In this document: piece by piece, positions 45,918-58,100 of the stretch
How the letters are laid out: the number at the start of each line of letters is the position of its first letter
How positions within the stretch are numbered: the stretch's first letter is position 1
Source of the DNA: Marisa cornuarietis
Lineage: Eukaryota; Mollusca; Gastropoda; Architaenioglossa; Ampullariidae
Length of the DNA stretch: 64,000 bases
Direction: 5' to 3'
Assembly (NCBI GenBank): GCA_004794655.1
Contig: SMMW01000622.1
Location: 6,881,501 to 6,945,500 of the forward strand
Notes under the pieces: model-generated
What the model was told of the DNA's origin: nothing
The model's input: only the letters and a program-made list of their open reading frames with translations
The model's database searches: none
Program-made: the position numbers and the translations under genes

Positions 45918-46589
45918 ATCGCCGTTTCTGCTACAGCCTGAATGGTCCTCCAACAGATAAATCAACGCGATCGGAGAACCGTGACAAGTGCATCCCAGAA
46001 ACCGTGAGTACAACAGAGAATTTCGTTGTACCCGGTTAAAGAACTGTAAACTACAAACGGTCATGCACGTTTTCACTGTTACTCGACAGAACTCGGACTG
46101 AGGGGTGATTGTTCTTGTCAAAGTGAAAGAAACAAACGTTAAAGGAACTGTGTGCCAAGCCGGGAGCTTTCCGTCCCGCGTAGTTATTTAAATTTAATTA
46201 AAAGTCGTGGGGTACGAAACTACTTGGGAAAGGAATGAATGTACGGGTGTTAAAGCAGTACAGTTGCATAAGTAGACAGGGCCCGTAGTGGCAGATCTGT
46301 GTTGTGTTTGTTGGGAGCGCATGCGGGACTGATCGAATGTGCATGCGTGTGACTTGACACACTCGACGAAATGACTACATTAAAAGCACAGCTGTTGCAG
46401 TTAGACGTGAGCTTACGGCATTGAAAGGCGGTCAGACAAAGACGGATCAGCCAAGCATTGGATGGGGAGAGGATCGGGCAGAGCGGATAGACATCATTAC
46501 CGCCCCACTCGACGCGTCTAGGGCGTAGGACTCTTTGCTGGTGATGCGGGGAGTTGGGGTACAAGAACACCGAGTGTCCATCTAAGCAT

Positions 46590-46870
46590 CAACGACATGT
46601 GAGCCCCTTTCCAGCGGGACCATAGCACCTTGCGGCAAATCTGTACCTCTCCCGTACTCAGGGTGCTTTTGGTGGTTTTCCGAGTAGGACCAGTCGCCTT
46701 TCGGAAACAGACTTTTTCCTGCTGTTTACAGTATACAGTAATATGTGAGTACTACATCCATCATCCACTGTGTTGTCGTCTATCTCACGATGGATGTGGG
46801 TGCAGGGTGGAGGGATGAAAGCACTGTCAGCAGTCCATGCTGTCTTAACAAACAAGCACTCCCGCTAAAA
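46590..46870 (+). repeat. Dispersed repeat family R1, copy 3 (truncated)
   Basis: It has one ~100-bp unit ('gtgagcccctttccagcggg') and the R1 right end ('gggtgcagggtggaggga', then 'cactgtcagcagt' and 'actcccgcta'), matching 3060-3430 and 30820-31040. Confidence 0.55.
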
Positions 46871-48640
46871 ATATAAACAAACTATTATGTGTGGAAAATA
46901 GAGGGGTAGGCAACTGCGTAATCAGCTATGTACGTCACGTATGGAGAGTGTTCCGAGACCCTAACCCACTTGTAGTATCTTTAGCCTAAATTTAGGCATG
47001 GGTTCATCGCGCGGTCAACGATTAAAATGAGGCCATTTGCATGTGATTAGTCACATGTAACTTCATAGTGCTCGAGCAATTTCTCGTAGTCCTTCAAGAA
47101 CGTTCGGGTTCATCTCTCGGTCACGTCAACATGTTGTTAACAGCAAAAGGATTCTGTAAATCTAATTTAAGTACATGCGATCATGGGTCAGAGCGGAACA
47201 TACATGATACATCGGCTAATATATGCTGTGACTGGATTAAATGCGAAACATTAAAACAAAAACCTGCTGTAAGTCGATCATGTTTATGAAGCGTTAGTTA
47301 TGGCTATCTGTTTTTCAAACATGACAGCAGCAGTAAGAGCTGTAAATATCGTAGCTCCATTATGAAAAATTGGGTTTGATTTTTTTTTAAATGGTCAGAG
47401 GTACTGATGTCTGTCACTTTAGCCTACCCTTGAGAGATGTCGTGCTTGAGTATGTGCATGCTAGCTCTAAAGTGGTTCGATCTCTGAGTTGAAAGCACTG
47501 AAGCCGCACCATGTAATTAATTAACCAGACCTCAGTATACAAGCATAGTATCGTATCAATACTGCACTGTGTCACCTGTCAGCCACTCTTTAAGCTCATT
47601 GTTGCACTCATACCCTTTCACTGACATTGGTTAAGTCTTTTCTGTCCTGTATGAAATGTCTGAATGCGGTGTTGCTGGTTTTATTTTTCCGATCAAACAT
47701 TCCTCGGCTTACAAAGTCAGTTCTGCTGAGGGGCTTCCCCTGTTAGAGACCCGTATGTTAAGATCCAGCGCCATTTTCGAAGACGTCGTTGAATGACAGT
47801 AACAAGATAACAGCTACAGGCGTTCCAACTTCTGCCGTGAGTCCTGGGAGACCAATAACTTGGGGCAGCACCAGAAAAACCCAGTCTAGTGGTTATGGTG
47901 CAGTAAAACGTAGATGTGTAGCGAAAATCGCGCTAATAGGTGGAATTCATCCATACAAAGTGGAATCAGTGTCAGATATAACAAACTAGTCTGTATTGTG
48001 TTTTTGTAGTCTGCACAACAATCTGATCGCGACGAGAGTTTACAGAGGTGACACGAAGTGGAGATCGAGACGCTGTATAAAAATCACGTTTTTTTTCTTC
48101 CGTTATTATCACTCTATTATCAAAAAAGTGAGGGAGGAAAAGGTAATGTTTACTCTGTGCCTGTAGATCTGGCTATGAGTGAAATTGAAAAAGGAAAGCA
48201 TTGGGTTGAAAAGGGGTAGTAAAAGAATTAATGAATTCCAAGTCGAAAGAGTGGGGGTGACCACAAAAGAAAACGCAGAGAGATTTAGTCAGAGTGACAG
48301 TGTCAATGTGTTGAGTGAAAGATGGGTGACAGTGTTTTCACTTGACATTTTTGTGACAGACCTGCATGGTCAACATATGCATGTGATCTGCCTCACTCAG
48401 ATCAGTGCATGTGCGAACAATTAAGCTCTTGTACATTTTCTGTTTGGTTGTTTGGGTTGTGTTTTTGTTTATCTGTAAGCAAAAACAATCCCAGTGTGCG
48501 CCATACTTACACTGCCTGCATTATGGAAACACAGCACACTCTACAATTACCGTCAGTAGGCCACGTGATTTTGCAGTGTATATGTTACTGTCGTGTTATT
48601 GCAAGACCTTAAAGTACATCGCCTGTATAGCACGGCTCAC

Positions 48641-48677
48641 ATATAAAACAGGCACGCACCACGCAAGTGCGCTCACT
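48641..48677 (+). promoter_or_regulatory. Core promoter of copy E
   Basis: ATATAAAA at 48641-48648, the best TATA box of the set, is followed by TCACT at 48673-48677, placing the start near 48675. The 'ggcacgcaccacgcaagtgc' between them matches C and D. The CRE-like block conserved in B, C and D is not found upstream. Confidence 0.58.
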
Positions 48678-48951
48678 GCTGCATCGAGTGCGGTTGCATA
48701 TTTTGCGCAGCAGATAGCAAAAGGGATAACGCTCTGAAGCAAAAAAAAAACACACACACACACACACTTTTAAAACTGTGGTTTTGCACTAGCCGCAAAG
48801 GAGAGAAGTGAAGAGCGAGAGCAAATCTTCAATTCATCGTTTTAATAAGACTGTGGAAATAGTTAAGAACCGTAGAAATAAGAATAAGTTACTTAGAACT
48901 GTTGTCTACGATAGGACATAAAGCGGACGAGTGTCTTGCAAGCGCTGCATC

Positions 48952-51900
48952 ATGGAGACCGTGTTTGGTGTAGACGTCCCTCTGCCTCTCCTCCTGTTGC
49001 CACTGGCGGTTCTACTCCTCTACTGGTAAGTCTCAGCCTTAATTCTTCACATACATATTATATATATACACACACAAACACACTTAAAATGTACTCTTGT
49101 CTTGATAGTTTAAATGCCGGTTTCATTTGGTTTATATGCCACGACAGTTTTAGCTGAGTGTAGTAAACGTATTTTCTACTTTTTGTTTAATTGTTTGCTT
49201 AAACCACCAACAGTCACTGGGTCACGTTACGCCAGAACTTTGATATAGAATAACTTTGATATAGAATATAGTTACTCTATATCAAAGCTGCAGAGACTTG
49301 CAGAAGCAGTCGACCAACACCAAAGTGCAATTAAGTACAATAAAGCTTCAGATCTATATGCAAATAATTGGTGTATATATAGATATATGATTCATTTCTA
49401 TTTTTATTTATTGCGCGAATGCACCTGCTTTGAATGTTGTAACTTCGCTTGAATGTCAAGCAAGTGTTGAATGCTAAAGTCAGTCATAGTTATCCATTGC
49501 ATGACAGTGCATGTTACACTAAGTTAGAAAAGAACAATAATGCGTGGGTGCAAACCTACTGTTCCTAGGATTCACTCAGCACTTTCATTTACCCCAACTA
49601 ACTCGCTCACTCACCTATTCATTCATTCATGCATGCATTCTAGCACACATGCACACACGGTGCACATAAAATTATACCAGACTACATCTCATCATTTATG
49701 TATTATAATTACAGACTACGTTCCATCAGTTTAATATTATACTTACAAACTACACTTCATCAGTTTTGTATTATACTTAAAAACTACTTTATATATGTTT
49801 TGTTTTATACTTACAGACAACATTCCATCAGTTTTATATTATAGTTACAGACTGCAGCTCATTTGTTTTGTATTTTACGTATACGAGGTGAGGTAGAAAA
49901 GTAATGAGACTAGCAACACTGTAAGCGATCTGGTAACGCAGCACTGTTGGTAGATCGCTTGCAGGTGTATCAGTCCCCTCCCATGGCTCAGTGTGAGTTT
50001 CCACTCATTCCGTTCACTACGTGAATGTTGTGACTGCTGTTAGTGACGTTGTGTTGTGGTTGTGCGTCACGCAGACTGGACCAGCGCCATTTGGAGCAAC
50101 GTTGTGCCATTACATTTTGTGTTAAGCTTGGAGAATCGGCAAGTGGGACGTTTGAAAAGTTAAAACAGGCCTATGGGGAACATTCTTTATCCCGAGCTCA
50201 AGTTTTTTGCTGGCACAAATCATTTTTGAAAGGCAGAGAACACATTGAAGATGAACACCGTTCAGGGAGGCCTTCAACTTCGAAAACCGACGAAAACATC
50301 GAAAGTGTGAACACTCTTGTGAGATCAGACCGTCGTTTAACATTAAAAATGTTGAGTGAACAATTAAATTTGAACAGATTTACCGTTCGTCAAATTTTGA
50401 CTGAACATTTGCACATGCGAAAGGTCTCAGGAAAAGGGTCATTCGCGTGAGACCAGACATTGTAGACAAATAGATGCTCCATCATGACAACGCCCCATGT
50501 CACACTGCGCTCTCCGTCACGGATTTTTCGACCTCAAAAGGCATTCCTGTGGTTCCCCAACCCTTCTATTTAACTGACCTCAGCCCCTGAGACGTTTTCC
50601 TTTTTCCTAAACTGAAAAATGTCCTCAAAGGATGTCATTTCGGGACTTTACAAAACATCCAAAAGAGTGTAATGGACATGCTGACGACCATATCGGTTGA
50701 AGACTTCCAGCGCTGCTACCAAAAGTGGAAACAACGTCTCCATTGGTGTGTAGCTGCCCAAGGGAACTATTTTGAAGGGGATAACATTGCTGTTTGAAAA
50801 AAATAAAAACTTTGGTAAATAAAAAATCAGTCTCATTACTTTTCTACCACACCTCGTAGTTTACTTTCTTTCTTCAGGAAAGGGAGGAGATCGTACAATT
50901 TCTGGAGTTCTAGAGGAATACCGGGACCTAAGCCCCAGCCTTTCTTTGGTAACCAATGGCAGATGCACAAGCAGGTGAGGATAGTCACATGTGCAGGCGA
51001 GCAGGTCTGACAGTTTGCTCCTATTTTCAGCACCTGCCATAGCCTCTGACCCGTATATTCCTGAGTAATTTACCTCACCAGCTAGTGTGGTGCATTTCGC
51101 CTTTTTGAGCAACTAGGATCTTATCTGCATACGGGCGTGCATGCATGCAAACATCATTTTGGGTTTATCAGAAAACAATTTTCAAGATTCTAAGTATGCT
51201 TTATTGTTATTTCACGGTATCTTTCCAGGGTATACAGAAATCTTTTAGGGAGTGGTCGAAAGCATATGGCCGTGTATATGGGTGAGTGTATCCTATTCAT
51301 TTTATAAATAGTCCTAATTAGTTGTCTGAGATTTTACTTTCCCCTGGACTACTTTCATAGTCTTAGGAATATTAAAGTTTATTTATGATGAATTTAAAAA
51401 TAGGACCTTACATTTATGCCATCTGTTCCGTGTTCAGCATGAAATCTCAGTTCATTGTGCGACAGTCACTAAGGATGTTAAATGTGCACCTATTAGCTAT
51501 ACCTGCCTTTTAGTTGATACTGATCTGATAACTTTGTACAACAGTCTCATGCTTTTGTATGCATCTGCTTATTATGCCCATATATTCCATGCAGACCTGT
51601 TGCTATTGTCGATATACACAGTGCACAAGTATCACATTGTATCTGCATCACAAAGGTGATTAGATAATAATAAAATATTATTATTAGCTTCTCTAGGTTT
51701 CACGCAATGTAGCTGATTCGCATTATTCTAGATCGCTTACAAATAACGAAACCTAAATGTTGCCACAGAATTTATATGAACAGCCAGCCCATGTTAGTTA
51801 CAAACGACCTTGACATCTTAAGCGAGGTCATGGTGAAGGACTTTCCTTACTTCACAGACAGATACGTAAGTATATATACTACCTTAAGTACTACCAAATT

Positions 51901-53468
51901 TGAAGCCTGTATTTTGTACATATTTACCAGAGCTGTATTTTGTACATCATTCTCAGAGATGTATTTTGTACATATCTGCCAGATCTATGTTTTGTACATT
52001 GTTCCCAGACTTGTATTTTGTACATATTTACCAGAACTATATTTTGTACATTGTTCACAGAGCCTTATTTTGTAATATTTGCCAAATTCTGTATTTTGTA
52101 CGTAAGATGAGACTTTATTTATCCTAGAGAACAATTTGCAAGTAGCTCTCTAAGCCTTAGAGTTCTCAAAGTATTTCGGACCGCGGACCACTTTACTCAA
52201 GTAAAAAAAATACGGCGGACCACCAAGGCTTAAAATCACTCTGTACCGTGAATTTCAAATTTAAATTGCCGCATTTGTTTCATTTCAATTTAAAACTAAA
52301 TGTCCTTTTATGACAGTGCTACAGTAATGATCGAGTTGACATAAAATTACATACCTCGTTCTTTATAATTAAAATGTTAATGCAATCAATGCAGTTGTTT
52401 TGGATGAGATATAAAGGTGATAATATCTGGATCAAAGTTGGAGAGTTTCAATCTCATGTCAGATTCCAACCGGCTTCCCTACAAGCCTATCTGGCGATTT
52501 AAACATCACTTTGCTGACATATGACGACAGTCAGTCCGCGGACCACACTTTGAGAACCCCTGCTGTAAGGAAGCACAGCAACAGAACAATATCACAACAC
52601 ATTCATATCTACCCTACCAAACAGACTCATACAATCATGGTTCAGGCTTACACATGATCTTGATATACAGTCAGAAGTCTACGAAGGACAGCCTCATGCA
52701 GGTACACAGAATCGGCGACCTGACGGAAATTCTCTTGACACTACATGCCTGTCATCGTGTAGAATTTCAGACACTTTCAGAAGTGTCTGCATGTTATACA
52801 GAGTCTGAAGATCACTTAAAATAAAATGTAAAAAAAGATGAACAAGAAGGAACGCTCTCAATCTTTCTATAAAATTGCTGAAGAAATCCAATTTACCTGA
52901 GCTATATTTTGTACATATTTATCAGAGTGATGCTGCATCCTAGAGAAGATTAGATTCAAATTCACAACTCACAAGGGCTGAATGAGTCATAAAAATAAGG
53001 AAGGAAAAGACAAAGTCCTAGCTAAAATTTGATGTATTACTGCTTCAGAAAAGATATTTCAAAGAAAATATATGCGTGTTCCTGCTGCCCCATCAACAGA
53101 GTAACGACTGAAGTGAAACAACTTTCGAGCCAGGAAACTGCCTGAGACTGCGAGGAAGTACAGCAGGAGCTTTTTGGGAGGAGGCTTTCTTTTGGGGGGA
53201 GGGGGAGGCGAGAGAGAAGAATGGGTAGGGATTTGCCATTTTGAAGGAAGGGGAAATAACTGTTGTGATAATGTCCCGTCTCCTTACAGTACGCTCGCAG
53301 CAGATGAAAACATTAGAAAAATTGTTTTTAAAACACACTTTTAGTTGAAATGTACTATAAAAAAATAAAAGGGGTAAAATATTTTTTCCTGTAAGTGTCG
53401 GGGTTTTCTTTAATACATATAACTTAAAATATAAAAGTATGAGACCTCTCCAATAAATTCATCAAAAT

Positions 53469-53508
<40 letters not shown>

Positions 53509-55062
53509 GTGAAGATTTTTATAGCGCATATTCACACCCATAGAGAGCATGCTCTTAGCGCTTAAAACGAGGAAGAGACGTGGACTAAGTAGATACAGAA
53601 CAAAGGCGACGAAAGAAAACGACAGTACTGACGAAACAGAAAACAAAAGGCATCAAGTAATAGGAACAGAGAAATATAGTGATTCTGCGAGAAAGATGGG
53701 TAAAGTAGCAAGAGGGAAGGGGGAGGGTAAGAAGGACTAGCATTGTGTGGACTGTGTTAGGAGTAATGCTCAAGGAAGAGGTGCGTTTTCAGTGCAGATT
53801 TGAAAGATTCAGTTGTAACCATCATCACCATCATCTTCATCAGTCTTTCTTATCTCTAGGACTATCAGAAGTGGGGGAAAATCAATTACAAAATTTGACC
53901 GAACACATGCATATATATTGAGTTAAATAAAAGTGTGTAATAAAAATGGCGGGGAGGGGGAGTATGGGGCAAACGCTGCTTTTCTTGTGTAGTGAAGGGG
54001 TAGAAAAAGTTGGCAGTGGTGTATGTGACTCGCTTTCTTGGCCCTTCCCTCGCTGCCCTTTTTTGGTCATAGGGAACCCTCTCAAAATTTGCTCTCCTTG
54101 ATATTTTGTTTTCATTTGAAGCCAGTCATTATGCTCTGGATCAAAGGACACTGGTCGCTGCTTTTATGTAGACCAAAGACACATTTTTGCCAGAACTATA
54201 ATTTCGCATCAAAAAAATAATTTTTAGGTTTGTAAAGCACATTTCCCCACGCGAAAGACTACAATCGAATAGTCAGTCATACAAAGAACATCAAAACAGC
54301 TACACTAAACAGAAGTCTGCGAAAAGAGTGGTGTATAACTCCAGAGAAGGTCAAGGTTATAGAGAATGGCACACATCTCAGTTTATTCGCAAAGGCTTTT
54401 AGAAGGACCTCAGTTTTGTCGTCATTGATTTTTAATTTGCTGATAGACCTCCAAGCTTTCACAGTCTACTGTGTGTTGTGTAGTGGTGAAGACCTGCTGG
54501 AGCTGGGAGGCGAGGCCAGATGCTATAGGTACCGTCATCAGCATACACATGATACTGTACTGCAAGCCCAAGTGGTGAATGGTGGAACCAAGTTATTGGG
54601 TGTAAACCGTGAATTAAAAAGACGCTAGAACAGAGCCTTGAAATACCCATAATTCAAATCATCAGGCAATTACCGCAGACTGGGTACCATCAACCGGAAG
54701 TAACATGAAGGCTCTGGAGAAAGATGTCATGGTTGGGTGAATCAACAAACAAGCAATGAATATCGCCACACTGTTTTATTTATGATACTTATAAACCACT
54801 TGGGCACATTATCACTTGTGAGAGAGAGAATTATCTTTAGCCTGTTACTTTATTTAATGAGATTTCAGGACATGAATAGAGTTTTGTTGAATTTTATGTT
54901 TGCAGGACCACTTTAAGGACAAAATAATGAGCAAGAGTGTTTTCTTTGCCCGGGGACATGACTGGAGAAGGATCAGAAACATTATCACACCAAGTTTCAC
55001 TTCCGGAAAACTTCGGCTGGTATATTTTCAAGTGCCCTTGTAATATTAAGTATAGGATTGTA

Positions 55063-55135
<73 letters not shown>

Positions 55136-58100
55136 ACGCGCACATACATGTATAAAGATGTATTTACTGTATGGATGTGTGGTCTGTGTGTGTATGCTTG
55201 GATAGGTGTGTGCTTGTATGGTACATACTTTTTACACCGTCTCATTTCCAATCATCTAGATGGAGAATTTCATCAACTGCTGCAGTGAGGTTCTATCAGA
55301 AAACATGCAGGAGATAGCCTGCTCTGGTGGCACAGTACATGTGAAAAAGTGAGTTTTGTTATCATTATTATTTATTTAGCTTAGTCCGTAACAACCTGGG
55401 TTTGTATTCATGAAAAACGTTTACCCAGCCTGTTAGCTTAGCCGGGTTTGGTAAATCTGGTTTCCACAAAACTCAGTTAATCCTTATCTCTTCCACATTT
55501 ATCTCTTAAAAACTAAAATGTTGTTGAAATGGATCCTACTCCGATAAATTCATCATCGTCATCTTCATCTTCGTTATCATCAATCCCTTGACTGGCATCA
55601 GACGGAAACATCACAATGGTGAAGCCGGCCCACCATGAGGCCTACCCACCGGTACCTGTTGTCAGGAAAACCGATGAGACCCAACATTGGCGATGGTTTG
55701 TCATAAAGGTCAATCTTCAGCCATGTGGAGCAGATCTCTCACATGGAAAGCTGTCCACAAGAAAGTTTTGTCAGCCTTTATTTTGCTTTTGACTTGGCGG
55801 CACCCACCTTCCATATAACATTGGAGGATCGTGGTGACGTGGTCAAGCCATGCCAGGGAGGGTAAAAAGGTAAAGGTCATCCCATAACCTTTTTCAGGTC
55901 GTTGGAGAGTGAGGTGTTAGAGACCTCACTTTTCTCGGGGCCAGCTTTTGCATGAGGGTGGTGCCAATCTCCTCTCCCTCGCTGCCTTACCTTCCCCAAC
56001 CCTCTATGGAGTCAGGTACCCATTCCCGTCAGCTAGGTCGACTGGGGGAAGTATGCTGCGCTTATCGGGAACTGAACCAGCGCGCTCTTGGTTCGGACGC
56101 CAGCGCTCTAACCACTCGGCCATCCGCTTCCCACCAGGGATCACTGGTTTGGGGGCGGAGACCTGTGTTTCCTGGAGCCCCACCAGGGTGGTGATTCGAT
56201 TTGTGGTCTCTATAAAAGATACACAGCAGTAACTTTAATCATTTAGCTTTTAATGCCTGAATCTGTCTCTTCGTGTCGGTGAGCATGAGTGTCTTCGTCT
56301 CGCAGTCGTACAGCACGATGGGAACGATGAGGGACCTAGTTTGGTGCTAAAGTTGACCTCCTTCGTAATATAGGGTTGATGTTTCTTCACTAGAACTTCT
56401 TCTTTGACTGTAGACAAGAGCACCCTATTCGATGTGCCCATGAGGAATCCCAGACACTTAATCCCCTAGACTTTTAATCCCTAAGCACTTAATCCTCAAA
56501 CAGTTAATCCTAAAAATAAAATGTCAACTACAAAAATTATGAAGTCAGTGAAAAATCTAATTAAAATTAAAATAATTATTTTCATATGAACATCACAATA
56601 TCTCCTCTCCAAGCCACACCACAGCTAATATCCGTCCGCTCGACAGGTTGAGTTGGTCACGAACACATGGACACTGGTCCCTGGCCGGTACTGTCATCGT
56701 GGATGCATGGCTTCAGCCCTGGGATGTAGTGCGCCGGACAATGCTTTCTTTGTGCAAAGCTTATGCCCAGATGCAGTGTTAGTAACATCCCGATGCTCTG
56801 TCAGGGTTTACTCCTTTAACCTTTACCTTCCCCAGGGTTGCCTACAATGTAGTGGAGTTTATTTAGCGGTTTACTCCCTTAGCCTTTTCTCTCCCGAGAT
56901 CATCCACAAGACAGTGAGACCACTTGCCTTTGGTTCAGGGTGGCGTCAGAATGTCGTGCTGTCCAACGCCCAGTGTGCTGCTTGACTGTGCATATCTGAG
57001 AGACGGACATGCTGTAGAACAGCACTTCTCCTGTACCAGTATTGTCTTGTGACTGCTCGCTCTCTGTATCGTTCCTCCAGTCCAGACAACCAGTAAAGCT
57101 AACCTGTTGTAACGTGTTCTAATGCGTAATGCTTCCTTATTTATTCTGGTGGGTCCTTTTAAAACAGTATTTCCAGCCAAATGACCTCTTTCGTGCATGA
57201 CGAATGCCCCCCCCCCGTCTTCTGGGTCAGCGCCTCGTGTTCCATGAATGCATGTGTGTGTAGGCGCACGCGACTTTCTCTGTCATGATTAAAATACATT
57301 GCTTTCACTACAAAAATGCTTTTGATCATGTTCACCTGGTGAGTAAATGTATTATGCGGTCTTTGTACTTCCTGTTTGTTCTCAGGTATTGTGGAGCCTT
57401 CACCATGGACGTAATAATGGGCACAGCTTTTGGAATTCTAATCAACTCCCAAAAAGATTTCCAAAATCCGTTTCTTACTAATGCAGAAATCTTCTTGGAA
57501 GGTGGCGGGTGGCGTAAGACTTTCTTCCTACAGCTGCTCAGTAATTTGAGTTTAATTTTGTCTTGATTTTCTTTAGTTTATTTCCATTAAATGTTATTAA
57601 TCAACAAAAATTGTATCTCTTGATTAAAAGGGAAATTCTGCTGAAGTGACCAAGTATTCCTCCTTCCATGCTTCCATATGTTAAAAGCATTATTATTATT
57701 ATTTTAATTTGATTGATTTGTTATAGTATCAATTCGCTCAGCATTAAATCGCAACCTTGTCATTAACTGTCAGTTTATTACATCCAGGAAGCAGTGTAAG
57801 AGATTTGCTAGGCTAACATTGCTGGGGTGAGGTATGCTGCTTGTTAAATATTGCCTTGGCAAAATGTCTAGAGAATGCCCACAGCCAAACCCAAAAACTT
57901 TTGATGCTTAATATCAGTGAGATGCACTTCGGTAATATCCGATCTAGCTAAATTTAATACATCGGTTTCTAAGGTGACATACAGAAGAACCACGAAGTCA
58001 CCGAAGAGCTTGCATCTGTTCTCATTCTTGTCTGCCTTCCGTCTCCCTTTCTTCTTCTCTTCACCCCATTTGTGTTTCGTAGAATCTATTATATTCCTCT

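Larger units (their letters stand above)
42626..48640. other. Spacer between P450 copies D and E
   Basis: About 6 kb. Bases 42700-42990 and about 43705-43790 are the conserved P450 3' flank, split by unrelated sequence. Bases 44340-44375 are a TC tract, and 44468-44560 a LINE-like 'caaggtcctttac' end with AT repeats. Bases 45050-45840 and 47300-48370 hold only short open frames with no recognisable product. A short T1 tail (45836-45917) and R1 copy 3 (46590-46870) are present. Bases 47150-47230 match 5050-5090 ('gtcagagcggaacat'). Confidence 0.55.

Noticed and set aside
51907..52100. CRISPR-like regular repeats
   Set aside because: The units are directly tandem with no spacers, in a eukaryotic intron: a minisatellite. 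The same applies to the 34-bp arrays.
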